This document shows positions 7,959-15,783 of a stretch of DNA of 21,640 nt, piece by piece (position 1 is the stretch's first letter; each line of letters starts with the position of its first letter). The stretch is from Patescibacteria group bacterium UBA3527 (GTDB lineage Bacteria; Patescibacteriota; Minisyncoccia; Phycocordibacterales; UBA918), in the NCBI GenBank assembly GCA_002377025.1, contig DFPA01000021.1:1-21640 (forward strand), written 5' to 3'. The notes below the pieces were generated by a model that was not told where the DNA came from, searched no databases, and was given only the letters and a program-made list of their open reading frames with translations. Made by a program: the position numbers and the translations under genes.

Positions 7959-8744
7959 TTATAGCTTGGGTGCGGATTTATTTTCGAGGTATTCCAGAAG
8001 ATCATCTTTGGCATTAGGATACCACAATTCCAAATCCTGCCGATAGTATCGGGCGACTTTTGTCACAACGCTTTTAGTGTAGGCGTCACGCCAATCATCT
8101 TCTCCCATAGAAGAATCGTTAAGATGTGGTAGTTGATCCAGATCAAAGCGGTTTCTTATCGGCTCAAACTCTTCTTTAATATTTTCCAGCCTACCAATGA
8201 AATCGAGTGGTAACTGGTTGTCTTTGTATATCAAATACGCCTGTGGTTTGAAATGTCTATCTGCAAGCCAATACGGGACTTTCAGCACTCGATCGACAAA
8301 ATTTTCAAAACTCCTATCTTTCTTCAAATAACCAAACAAATAAAAATCAAAGTCGCCGTACTTTTTGTTGAATTTTTGTTTATCGGCCTTTATCTTGGAG
8401 CGATAACAAGAGTAGAGTCTCTCAAAGGGATTACGAACAAAAGTGAACTTGTAATAACCTTCTTCTTCCTTGGAAAGACGTCTGGCTTTCGTTCCGGTAT
8501 CTACACTAAAGTACTCCTTCTTAACTTTATTGCCATTGGTATTAGTAATAGTAGTCTGTGCCACTTTTGAATTTATCAAATAAACAAGCCTCTTTCCGTT
8601 AAAGATAAAGTATACGCGTGGGTCAGCTACTCCATACCTAATTAAGTTTTTTACACAATGAAAGAAGTTAGACAATGGAAAAACCAAGTGTGACAAAACA
8701 GACGACTTCTCAATTTGTTTCCTAATGAGAGTTTTAATAGTCAT
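7959..8744 (-). CDS. Sulfotransferase family 2-like (PAPS-dependent carbohydrate sulfotransferase)
   Basis: This 261-residue protein has a 5'-phosphosulfate-binding-like loop INSKVAQTTI (about 57-66, compared with the PKxAGTS/T form of the family). It also has a strong 3'-phosphate-binding motif FVRNPFERLYSCYRSK (102-117), the hallmark of the Sulfotransfer_2/HNK-1 group. It would transfer sulfate from PAPS to a sugar hydroxyl. That fits its place between glycosyltransferases and methyltransferases and implies an acidic, sulfated surface glycan. It needs PAPS, whose synthesis genes are not in this window. Its ATG lies inside the end of the upstream gene (11-nt overlap, ATGACTATTAA), so translation is coupled. 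It could instead modify a lipid or protein, but carbohydrate is the best guess. Confidence 0.8.
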   Translation of the reverse strand: MTIKTLIRKQIEKSSVLSHLVFPLSNFFHCVKNLIRYGVADPRVYFIFNGKRLVYLINSKVAQTTITNTNGNKVKKEYFSVDTGTKARRLSKEEEGYYKFTFVRNPFERLYSCYRSKIKADKQKFNKKYGDFDFYLFGYLKKDRSFENFVDRVLKVPYWLADRHFKPQAYLIYKDNQLPLDFIGRLENIKEEFEPIRNRFDLDQLPHLNDSSMGEDDWRDAYTKSVVTKVARYYRQDLELWYPNAKDDLLEYLENKSAPKL

Positions 8745-9594
8745 AAAGTTTATGGTTGCTTTGCAGAAGATACTCTAGGGTACTTCCCTCAGTAGCCGGC
8801 AGTTTTTGCTGCCATTGTAGTTTGTAAACACCGCTCTCACTTTGTGTGTCAATGACTTTTTTTAGCTCGTCTGTAACTGGCTCACGGAGACCCGAGAACA
8901 AAAGTGTGTGGGGGCCGTCGGCACGATACACTCGTGCTTGATCGTGTATCGCACGAAAATCGGCGTCACTTTTGTAACAAACCTCAAACAAATAGTGAAA
9001 CCAGAAATACGGATACAAACCAAGATACTCTTTTGTAAAAAGAAAACTTTTTCGCACCAAAATATCCAAGCCGGTCACAATAAATAACCGGCAGAATTTT
9101 TGGTAGATAAGATTTGCCATTGAGTGAGCCACGTTACTCTCCGACCAATACTCATTTACCGCCGCTGCATACCTGTCCACCAAGTAGTTACCGGGTGTAG
9201 CAGCTAGAAACCAGCTGGAAATCATCTTGGTTCGTGTGGGCCATTGAAAAGCAAACCAACTCGAAGACATAGCCTCGAACAACCAATTGTTGAGGGGCTT
9301 GGTGCAGTAGAGACTGGCATCAACCCACACACCCCCATACTCCTTAAGAAGATTAATGCGAACAATATCCGATAGAGCCTGTTTGGTTGGCTCACTTGAG
9401 TCGAATTTGGTCGCAATCTTTGGCAGATATTCAGACAAGTTTTCGCCGGTCACAACCACCACTTCCCAATCAGGATTTACCTTCACCCAAGACAAATAAC
9501 ACTCCCGTACCATCTCCGGAGCACTATCCATACCCTGCAACCACAAAAACCATATCTTTTTTGGTAATTCCGTTGGTTGACCTTCTCCATTCAT
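8734..9594 (-). CDS. Caps_synth-type glycosyltransferase, copy B
   Basis: This 286-residue paralogue of the gene at 6313-7149 has PKKIWFLWLQGMDSAPEMVR (11-30), NPDWEVVVV (40-48), SDIVRINLLKEYGGVWVDA (75-93) and CTKPLNNWL. The SDxxR/GGxWxDA pattern is that of capsular polysaccharide synthesis transferases, and the retained DXD-like VDA suggests an active, metal-using enzyme. It is the first gene of the minus-strand run 9594 to 5548. A possible -10 (TAATAT) ends 7 nt before its ATG, matching only 4 of 6 consensus bases. It diverges from the GT2 at 9616 across just 21 nt, so the two promoters must overlap and each may compete with the other. Confidence 0.82.
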   Translation of the reverse strand: MNGEGQPTELPKKIWFLWLQGMDSAPEMVRECYLSWVKVNPDWEVVVVTGENLSEYLPKIATKFDSSEPTKQALSDIVRINLLKEYGGVWVDASLYCTKPLNNWLFEAMSSSWFAFQWPTRTKMISSWFLAATPGNYLVDRYAAAVNEYWSESNVAHSMANLIYQKFCRLFIVTGLDILVRKSFLFTKEYLGLYPYFWFHYLFEVCYKSDADFRAIHDQARVYRADGPHTLLFSGLREPVTDELKKVIDTQSESGVYKLQWQQKLPATEGSTLEYLLQSNHKLYDY

Positions 9595-9606
9595 CTTATG
9601 TATATT
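9577..9606 (+). promoter_or_regulatory. Promoter of the GT2 gene
   Basis: TTGACC (9577-9582), an 18-nt spacer, TATATT (9601-9606), then 9 nt and ATG at 9616. Both hexamers match 5 of 6 consensus bases. The predicted leader is about 0-3 nt. The TTG of the -35 box could be mistaken for an upstream start codon. It overlaps the start of the divergent gene at 9594. Confidence 0.6.
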
Positions 9607-9615
9607 AACCTCACA

Positions 9616-10449
9616 ATGAACAAACCCAAAGTGTCAGTCCTGATGGCAACATACAAGGAAAATGTTTCTGCGGTAAAGAAAGCCATCGACAGTATAGAGA
9701 CTCAGACCATATCTGATTGGGAACTTGTCGTGGTGGCAGATGACCCAAGTAACGAACCGGTCATTTCGTATCTCAGAGAGAAGGAAAAGAGAAATAAGCG
9801 CGTCCGTCTTATTATCCATAAAGAAAACAGGGGACTGGGAGGGGCACTCAATACCGCTGTCTCACATGCCAAAGGTGAATATCTTGCCCGAGCAGATGTT
9901 GATGATGTTTCATACCCTGAGCGTCTTCAAGAACAACTGGAATACTTTGACAGTCATCCTGAAACGGATTTGCTATTTACTGGTTGGCGAGAAAGAAGGA
10001 GGGACGGAGAACAAAGGCTAAGACTGCCAAGCAGTGAAATGGTACGCGAAATTAAGAAATACTTCTTCTTGAACAGCTTACTTCTTCACCCTACTTTGAT
10101 GACCAAAGCGGTAGTATTGCAAAATAATCCCTACCCCGAAATGTCTCGACCGGAAGACCTGGTACTCTTTCTTACACTAATGGAAGAAGGTTATCAATTT
10201 CGATTATTGCCGAAAGTACTGTACGACTACGAAGTGGACACTACTTTGAAATACCAAAAAGTGCGTACTTACTCGGCCAACTTGTTATCAGTGCTACTTA
10301 GAAAACTACCCCACTGGTATAGTAACCCTTACTACTATCTATATATTATTCGTATTGGCACAGAATGGCTACTGTCTCGTAACAAATACATCTATGAGAA
10401 GATGAATATGCTAGCCGCAAAAATCTGGCGAGGTGTTTTTGGCAGTTAA
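9616..10449 (+). CDS. Family 2 glycosyltransferase
   Basis: This 277-residue GT-A fold enzyme has KPKVSVLMATYKENVSAVKK at the N-terminus, the acidic pocket VVVADDPSNE (38-47), ENRGLGGALNTAV (70-82) and the metal-binding DXD as ARADVDDVSYPERLQEQL (DVDD at 94-97). SRPEDLVLFLTLMEEGYQF then contains the usual ED of the catalytic region. It is a soluble or membrane-associated transferase that builds the glycan repeat with the divergent cluster. The start is placed at MNKPK because the promoter ends just before it; an in-frame TTG at 9577 lies in the -35 box. Its stop overlaps the convergent stop of the LTD protein gene by 3 nt. Donor sugar is unknown. Confidence 0.92.
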   Translation: MNKPKVSVLMATYKENVSAVKKAIDSIETQTISDWELVVVADDPSNEPVISYLREKEKRNKRVRLIIHKENRGLGGALNTAVSHAKGEYLARADVDDVSYPERLQEQLEYFDSHPETDLLFTGWRERRRDGEQRLRLPSSEMVREIKKYFFLNSLLLHPTLMTKAVVLQNNPYPEMSRPEDLVLFLTLMEEGYQFRLLPKVLYDYEVDTTLKYQKVRTYSANLLSVLLRKLPHWYSNPYYYLYIIRIGTEWLLSRNKYIYEKMNMLAAKIWRGVFGS

Positions 10450-11780
10450 TTGTTGGCGGAAGGATTTTGAAATATCGAAAAAACGCTCAAGACAAGTAGA
10501 AGCAAAAACCCAACCAATACATAGGTACTCGGAGAATCGCTACCTTTCTCTTTAGTGGCACCTATAACATTGGCACTCAATATCTCATCCGCTTTCTTTT
10601 TTCCTACTTCCTCTTGTTCTGTTCCCATATCATCAGTAATAGGAGGACCGGTGTTTGGTGCGGTGTCGGGTTGAGTGGTAGATACCACTGCCATAACTTC
10701 AGGGGACAAATTGCCGTATCCGTACGAAGTAATCATATTATCTTGATTGTCATAAAGCGCGACAGAGTTACTCGCCCCCAGTTCTTGCTCTGAGACCAAC
10801 ACGCCTTGCTTGGCTAGCAGTGTTGAATTTGGCGGAAATGTAACCTTCTTTTGCCCAACCAAGAAATGCCCGTCGATTCTTACGGCATAATCAGCCTCAT
10901 TTATCACAAGTACGTCGCCGTTTTTCTTTCTTTCGAGTGCCAGAGTCACCGGCAATACTTCGACTGTCACCGTATCTTCATCATTGTATTTATAAAACTC
11001 TCCCGTGAGCCATATTTGGTATTTGCCCGGATAGGTGTATGTATGTGTCACCTCTTCACCGCTGGCAGTGTGTAAATCGCCAAAATTCCAACTGTATGCG
11101 AGTGAGTTTCTGGTAATATCGCTCCGTCCGGTGGAAGTGGCGGTAAAGGTAACTTCTTGATTTAGGTATATTTTCTTTGGTGCTAATATTGCCACTTTCA
11201 GTTCTTCATAGGGACCGTAACCAACATAAGCACTATTGGTTGTACTCGCCTCAGCACTCTCCTCTTTACCGGAATTTTCCTCTTCTACCTCGTTGCTCCC
11301 TACGCTTAAAGAGCCGGAACCGGGTGTAGCGGTCGCGGTCACCCAACCGCTATCAGTGCGCTGGGGAGTTTCTTTGGTGGTATTGTCTCCACCGATATTC
11401 GTCCAATCAGTTCCGCCGGCCACGATATCTTCACTGCTTGCGCTACTGTCTCTCAAGGTCAAAGTCGCACCACCATTGCTAAGTGCTCCGGTATAGATCA
11501 AAAAGGCAGTGCCGGGAGCGGAATTATCATCGGTCCGTTCTAATACTGCGTAACTGCCGCCCGCAATGGTGCCAGAAAGAGCAATGGACAAATTATTACC
11601 ATCGGTCAGTGTCCACCCATCTACCGATACCGCACTGTTGCTTGAATTAAACAACTCAATCCATTCGTCATTGGAGGAGTTTTCGGTACCCATCCAAGCC
11701 ACCTCACTGATGTACACTTTGGCAGCAGCAAGATGCGGGACTATAAATAGTACACTTGCCAACAATCCAATACACCACAT
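10446..11780 (-). CDS. Surface protein with lamin-tail (LTD) and PKD-like domains, C-terminal membrane anchor
   Basis: This 444-residue protein has a signal peptide (MWCIGLLASVLFIVPHLAAA). An LTD domain follows (about 21-135; VYISEVAWMGTENSSNDEWI, then SNSAVSVDGWTLTDG), then a Ser/Thr/Glu-rich linker, a PKD-like domain (about 200-280; LAYSWNFGD, then VTHTYTYPGKYQIWLTGEF) and a second LTD-like strand region. A hydrophobic helix near residues 419-437 with a short tail ends it. LTD plus PKD proteins of this type are common CPR cell-surface proteins, and adhesion or scaffolding is the usual guess. The gene starts 2 nt after the stop of the ATPase gene, so the two are probably made together. No catalytic residues are apparent. 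The domain calls are fairly safe; the function is not known. Confidence 0.82.
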   Translation of the reverse strand: MWCIGLLASVLFIVPHLAAAKVYISEVAWMGTENSSNDEWIELFNSSNSAVSVDGWTLTDGNNLSIALSGTIAGGSYAVLERTDDNSAPGTAFLIYTGALSNGGATLTLRDSSASSEDIVAGGTDWTNIGGDNTTKETPQRTDSGWVTATATPGSGSLSVGSNEVEEENSGKEESAEASTTNSAYVGYGPYEELKVAILAPKKIYLNQEVTFTATSTGRSDITRNSLAYSWNFGDLHTASGEEVTHTYTYPGKYQIWLTGEFYKYNDEDTVTVEVLPVTLALERKKNGDVLVINEADYAVRIDGHFLVGQKKVTFPPNSTLLAKQGVLVSEQELGASNSVALYDNQDNMITSYGYGNLSPEVMAVVSTTQPDTAPNTGPPITDDMGTEQEEVGKKKADEILSANVIGATKEKGSDSPSTYVLVGFLLLLVLSVFSIFQNPSANN

Positions 11781-11782
11781 AA

Positions 11783-13546
11783 CTACTTATGAGACCAAGG
11801 TGATTTGTCGCTATCTTTATGCTTCAGCATATGCTCGATTGTTTTTAAATCAACACTGTTTTCTTTTTGACTACTCTTTTTAGAATGTTTGTTTGATGGA
11901 TCATTTGCAGCATTATTTTTACCCTTTGTGCCAGCGCGCTCTTGCGTCTTTCCGTTTGACTTGTTTTGGTTTTCTGCGATGGCGTTTTGCAAGGCAGATT
12001 TCAGGCTACCTCCTTCCTGTGGTTGAGATTTTGTTGCTTGCTTGTTTGCCTCTCTCTTTTTTGACTTTCCTTCGTTGCCTGAAATCTGCCGTAAGACAGC
12101 CCGCAGGTCGTCCAATTTGGGTGTGTCCTGCGATGTTGGTGTGTGATTTTTTTGAGTATTATTGCCGCGCAGTGGTTTTTTGCCGTTATTTGTTTTTTCT
12201 CGACCATTGTTGTGATTGCTATTTCTCTTTTCTGTTTTTTCCGGAACATGTTCTTCCGCATGCCACGAAGATATCCTTTTCTCCACCTCGTCTCTCTTTC
12301 TAGCAAATTGTGCTCGGCTTTCGCTTATGGCTACGTCTTTGTAGGAAATTTCCGGAGTCTCTATAGGCGGTAAGGTCACCGCGGAAAAAGGTTTGGAACC
12401 GATGCCGTCTATCATGAGAGTTAGATATATCTGCGCAAAACCAAGATTGCAAATATCGACGGCATAAAATTGTGGTGCAAAAATGGTCTCCAACACTTCT
12501 GCGTCGAAAGGTCCAACACGAAAAGAAATAATAGTACCTACGTTGCCAAACACAGCATTTTTCACTTCTTCCTCCATTTGCTCAATATATTGGTGGGCGA
12601 TGGTTAGATTGAGTTTGTACTTGCGAGCCTCAGAAAGAATGTCAGCAAAAGTAGCGTTAGCAAACGACTGGAACTCATCAACATAGAAATAGAAATTTGG
12701 ACGTTCATCGAGCTCCTTTTTGGACAGGTCTGCACGACTCATGGCAGCCAAATAAATACGGGTGGTCAACATGGAGCCGAGTAAATTGGCGTTGCTTTCT
12801 CCCACTAACCCTTTGGAAAGGTTCATGATAACAATCTTCCGTTGGTCCATTATCTCCCGAAGATCAAAGCTGGATTTGGGTTGACCGATAATATTGCGAA
12901 TAAGAGGGTTAGCGGTAAATTGACCGATTTTGTTCTTAATAGCGTCTCCCGCCTCTTGCATGTAGCGTTCATTATAATTGGCAAACTCATCCACCCAAAA
13001 TGATCTGACTGCCGGATCAGAAATGTTTTCGACTACTTTTTTACGATAATGTTTATCGGACAACATTCTATTGACTCCGAGCAAAGTGGAGTCGGGATAC
13101 TCCAGAAGTGCCATGATGGAATTTTGCAAGATATATTCCATACGAGCACTCCAAGCATCTACCCAAATCTTTTTGAATACTGACATCAGCCCCGATACCA
13201 CCAAGTGTCTCTTCTCCGGACCAACATCTTCCATAACATTAAACGCTACTGGGTGTTCAGTATCAAAAGGAGCAAAGTAGAGTACATCTTTTTTACGTTC
13301 TTCGGGAATGTACTGCAACAGAGTTTCAGCGGTAGCGCCATGAGGATCAATAAAAGCCAGACCTTCACCCGACTGAATGTCCTGAACGGCCATATTTTCC
13401 AAAAGCGTAGATTTTCCCATGCCGGTCTTTCCAATGACGTACATGTGACGAGTTCTGTCTTTGGCCTTGATACCAAACTGCACATGTTGACCGCGCGCAT
13501 CGGTCATGGCAAACAAATTTATTTTCTCCGGATCGTACGAATACAT
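11783..13546 (-). CDS. TraG/VirD4-DUF87-type ATPase with charged low-complexity tail
   Basis: This 587-residue protein is a hexameric-motor type P-loop ATPase. Walker A is GKTGMGKST (39-47), IDPHG is at 66-70, and Walker B is FYFYVDEFQ (285-293). LTIAHQYIEQM (314-324) resembles the sensor segment of VirD4/TraG and HerA-like proteins. There is no N-terminal membrane anchor, unlike classical VirD4. From about residue 415 the sequence is a Lys/Asn/Ser/Glu-rich disordered tail of some 170 residues ending in a short helix (LKTIEHMLKHKDSDK). In CPR genomes such ATPases occur with pilin-like proteins and are assigned to type IV secretion or DNA uptake; here the pilin-like gene lies 6 kb away. A TATAAT ends 7 nt before the ATG, so this gene likely starts its own unit with the LTD gene. 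DNA or protein as cargo is undecided. Confidence 0.85.
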   Translation of the reverse strand: MYSYDPEKINLFAMTDARGQHVQFGIKAKDRTRHMYVIGKTGMGKSTLLENMAVQDIQSGEGLAFIDPHGATAETLLQYIPEERKKDVLYFAPFDTEHPVAFNVMEDVGPEKRHLVVSGLMSVFKKIWVDAWSARMEYILQNSIMALLEYPDSTLLGVNRMLSDKHYRKKVVENISDPAVRSFWVDEFANYNERYMQEAGDAIKNKIGQFTANPLIRNIIGQPKSSFDLREIMDQRKIVIMNLSKGLVGESNANLLGSMLTTRIYLAAMSRADLSKKELDERPNFYFYVDEFQSFANATFADILSEARKYKLNLTIAHQYIEQMEEEVKNAVFGNVGTIISFRVGPFDAEVLETIFAPQFYAVDICNLGFAQIYLTLMIDGIGSKPFSAVTLPPIETPEISYKDVAISESRAQFARKRDEVEKRISSWHAEEHVPEKTEKRNSNHNNGREKTNNGKKPLRGNNTQKNHTPTSQDTPKLDDLRAVLRQISGNEGKSKKREANKQATKSQPQEGGSLKSALQNAIAENQNKSNGKTQERAGTKGKNNAANDPSNKHSKKSSQKENSVDLKTIEHMLKHKDSDKSPWSHK

Positions 13547-13553
13547 TGTGTAA

Positions 13554-13559
13554 ATTATA
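13554..13559 (-). promoter_or_regulatory. -10 box for the ATPase-LTD unit, leaderless geometry
   Basis: TATAAT on the minus strand, then 7 nt (TTACACA) and ATG at 13546. It lies just past the stop of the DUF4015 gene. No good -35 hexamer is visible. Confidence 0.5.
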
Positions 13560-13561
13560 AC

Positions 13562-14860
13562 CTACTCGGTGTTTGCTAAGGTTAATTCGAGAGCCTCCCC
13601 AGTGTAGATATTGCTTGGCGACCATATCATCCAGTCATAAACTCCGGCATCATAACTCGCTTGTATCTGTGCACGAACATCTACCTCGTCATAATCGCCA
13701 CCGTAATCGAAGTCCTGTATCCAAGTGCGTAGTTTCTTGGCATTCCAGATTGGTTTCTTGTAAATTGCCGGAGTGGAGGTACCAATACGTTCATGCAAGA
13801 AACCCTCCACTACCGTGGTGGTGGCCGTCATACGCTCTACACCGCTTTTCATCGCAGAGTATACTACCTGGTATGGGTGGTCATTAGGATTACCAAGTCC
13901 CAGAAAAGAGTTTGGATAATGTGAGGGATAAACCATCGGTGCAATAAAATCGAAGTAAGGTGAAGCTCGCTCAATAATTTGCCCGATGGACAAATCATCG
14001 GTGTTGGTAGTAGTCATACCAAAGAGGTCGACTGAGGTATACGGAATGGCTACTTCTCTGCCGGTTCCCACATGGATAACATCTGAAAATAATTCCGGAT
14101 TTGACATTTTTTGGTGTAAATATTGGAAAAAAGCCTCCAAATTTGCCTGTTTGTCACTGCCGTACTCACCGGCTTCACTGCGCACAAAAGCAATATCATT
14201 CATTGGCCCATCGGAAGGATATCGCACGTAATCAAAGTTAAGTTCATCAAAACCAATATTGTATGAAAGTTTGGCAAGTTCCACCAGATGCTCCCAATAC
14301 TTAGTGGAACCGACATCAACAAACGAGAGACCCTTGTAGTCTTGCCAGACGGTTTCTCTATCAGCTTTCTTCACCGCTTCTTCCGGATACATCTTGGTAT
14401 AGATGGGATCCTGAAAAACTGTAATCCGGCCGATAGTGAAGATGCCTTCCTCGTGTAGATAAGCCAGAAACTCTTTCATGTCTCTAGCGCCACAAACGGC
14501 TTCTTCCCAGGCATATTGCCACGCACTATTCTGTGGATTAAATGAAATCGAGCCGGAGTAATCCTTAATATCTATTACGATACTATTTATCTCAGTCTCA
14601 CGCGCGAGAGTAACGAGCTGTTCACGAAAATCTTTGGTGCCAACGACGCAGGCCGACATGTAAATCGCTCTGACATTTTCCGGTAGTGGGACATGGTTAA
14701 CTTTTTCTCTCTCATCCGGCGCCGGAACAATCTCCTCTACCACATTTTTTACTTCTTCGGTGAAATTGTTTACGTAGGTAACTGAACGAAGAGTTGGCAG
14801 ATAAAGTAAAAGAAACACTACCGCCAGTAGAGTTCCGATTCCTGCAGCATACTTCCACAT
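13562..14860 (-). CDS. DUF4015 putative glycoside hydrolase (GHL10-like), membrane anchored
   Basis: This 432-residue protein has one N-terminal transmembrane helix (about 5-27) and an exterior domain. RAIYMSACVVGTKDF, INSIVIDIKDYSGSI, GIFTIGRITVFQDPIY, GFDELNFDYVRYPSDG and the late FDFIAPMVYPSHY form a TIM-barrel pattern characteristic of the DUF4015/GHL10 family. The acidic residues in IDIKD and FDYVRYP are the likely active-site positions, by family analogy. The natural substrate is not established; a cell-wall or surface glycan is plausible given the neighbours. The start is 2 nt after the stop of the 74-residue gene. AGGAG occurs 7 nt before the ATG, but it is also coding sequence of the upstream gene and may be chance. 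It belongs to the cell-envelope run of this strand. Confidence 0.85.
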   Translation of the reverse strand: MWKYAAGIGTLLAVVFLLLYLPTLRSVTYVNNFTEEVKNVVEEIVPAPDEREKVNHVPLPENVRAIYMSACVVGTKDFREQLVTLARETEINSIVIDIKDYSGSISFNPQNSAWQYAWEEAVCGARDMKEFLAYLHEEGIFTIGRITVFQDPIYTKMYPEEAVKKADRETVWQDYKGLSFVDVGSTKYWEHLVELAKLSYNIGFDELNFDYVRYPSDGPMNDIAFVRSEAGEYGSDKQANLEAFFQYLHQKMSNPELFSDVIHVGTGREVAIPYTSVDLFGMTTTNTDDLSIGQIIERASPYFDFIAPMVYPSHYPNSFLGLGNPNDHPYQVVYSAMKSGVERMTATTTVVEGFLHERIGTSTPAIYKKPIWNAKKLRTWIQDFDYGGDYDEVDVRAQIQASYDAGVYDWMIWSPSNIYTGEALELTLANTE

Positions 14861-14862
14861 AG

Positions 14863-15087
14863 TTACTCTCCTACATTCACACTCTCACTGAAAGAGTCCG
14901 TGCCTCTTTCGCCATTACCTTTGTCGATGCGACGCAAATACGCCGCTCTGCGCAAACTGAAACCAACAACCATGAGAATAAATCCGCAAGCGCTTAATAT
15001 AACAGGCTTCCACTGTGAAGGTACTCCCACAAAAGGAGTCACGAGCACTATAAGTCCGATAAATAAAACTACTGATTCTCTAGACAT
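14863..15087 (-). CDS. Small two-helix membrane protein of unknown function
   Basis: This 74-residue protein has two hydrophobic segments (VVLFIGLIVLVTPFVGV, about 6-22, and VILSACGFILMVVGFSL, about 29-45). A basic stretch RRAAYLRR and an acidic, Ser-rich tail follow. I do not recognise a family. It has its own promoter at 15094-15122 and is followed after 2 nt by the DUF4015 gene, so the two are probably co-expressed. The positive residues after the second helix suggest both ends face the cytoplasm. The good promoter, hydrophobic pattern and tight spacing support a real gene. Confidence 0.75.
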   Translation of the reverse strand: MSRESVVLFIGLIVLVTPFVGVPSQWKPVILSACGFILMVVGFSLRRAAYLRRIDKGNGERGTDSFSESVNVGE

Positions 15088-15093
15088 AGAAGC

Positions 15094-15122
15094 ATTATGA
15101 CGGATGAGTTAGTTTTTATCAA
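15094..15122 (-). promoter_or_regulatory. Promoter for the small membrane protein-DUF4015 unit, leaderless geometry
   Basis: TTGATA (15122-15117), a 17-nt spacer, CATAAT (15099-15094), then 6 nt and ATG at 15087. Both boxes match 5 of 6 bases. The -35 and part of the spacer overlap the 3' end of rsmI. It is one of the clearest leaderless promoters in the window. Confidence 0.65.
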
Positions 15123-15783
15123 CGATAACTACAAATTCTCCCTTCTGACGAACAGGTTCACTCTCTAAAACTTGCAAAATTTCTTTGGCGTTTCCTATCA
15201 ACATTTCTTCGTGCATCTTGGTCAATTCCCTACCGAGGTAAACAGTCCAATTTATTGGACTGTTGGAGAGAGCCTCGAGGGTTTTCATTATGCGGTGCGT
15301 AGACTCAAAAAAAATCACGGGGATATCGAAGGTGGATAGATTTTTAAAAAAAGTGTCCCTACCCTTCTTCTGTGGTACGAAACCAAGAAAAGCAAACCGA
15401 TTGCCGGAAATGCCCGCAATAGAGAAAGCTGTTGTTACAGACGACGCTCCGGGAATAGCTTCCACGGTCGCGCGCGCTTCGTGAGCGCGACCAACAAGCA
15501 TAACTCCAGGGTCACTCACTCCAGGCGTCCCAGCATCACTTACAAGTGCGATGCGTTTGCCACTTTTAATATCTTCTATCACTTCCTCATGTAATCGTTC
15601 ACTCGCATGAGCATCGTAGCGCTTTAGTTTCTGATTTATTTCGTAGTGTTTAAGAAGTTTTCCTGTCACTCTGGTATCTTCACAAAGTACGTAATCAGCC
15701 TCCTGTAAAATACGCAAGGCTCGGAGTGTAATGTCCTCCAAATTCCCAATCGGTGTCGCCACTACTGATAATTTGCCACTCAT
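15109..15783 (-). CDS. rsmI: 16S rRNA (cytidine-1402-2'-O)-methyltransferase RsmI
   Basis: This 224-residue tetrapyrrole-methylase-fold enzyme shows VVATPIGNLEDITLRALR (7-24), EADYVLCEDTRVTGKLL, IALVSDAGTPGVSDPG and VEAIPGASSVTTAFSIAGI, the defining motifs of RsmI. It 2'-O-methylates C1402 in the decoding site of 16S rRNA using SAM. It is shorter than the E. coli protein (about 286 residues) because the usual C-terminal extension is absent. The start ATG overlaps the murC stop by 4 nt (ATGA type), indicating coupling. No SD is seen. It is a sensible companion to the altered 16S end in this same window, since the C1402 region (CCGCCCGTC) is intact there. Identification is secure. Confidence 0.95.
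   Translation of the reverse strand: MSGKLSVVATPIGNLEDITLRALRILQEADYVLCEDTRVTGKLLKHYEINQKLKRYDAHASERLHEEVIEDIKSGKRIALVSDAGTPGVSDPGVMLVGRAHEARATVEAIPGASSVTTAFSIAGISGNRFAFLGFVPQKKGRDTFFKNLSTFDIPVIFFESTHRIMKTLEALSNSPINWTVYLGRELTKMHEEMLIGNAKEILQVLESEPVRQKGEFVVIVDKN
15241..15264. repeat. Perfect 11-bp inverted repeat, 2-nt loop, inside rsmI
   Basis: AACAGTCCAAT (15241-15251), TT, ATTGGACTGTT (15254-15264). It encodes SNSPINWTVY. It shares the GTCCAAT core with the palindromes at 2828-2870 and 21483-21492. Confidence 0.8.

Noticed and set aside
14861..14880. AGGAG before the DUF4015 gene as evidence for SD use
   Set aside because: It is part of the coding end of the upstream gene and is one of only two such matches in the window, so chance is likely.
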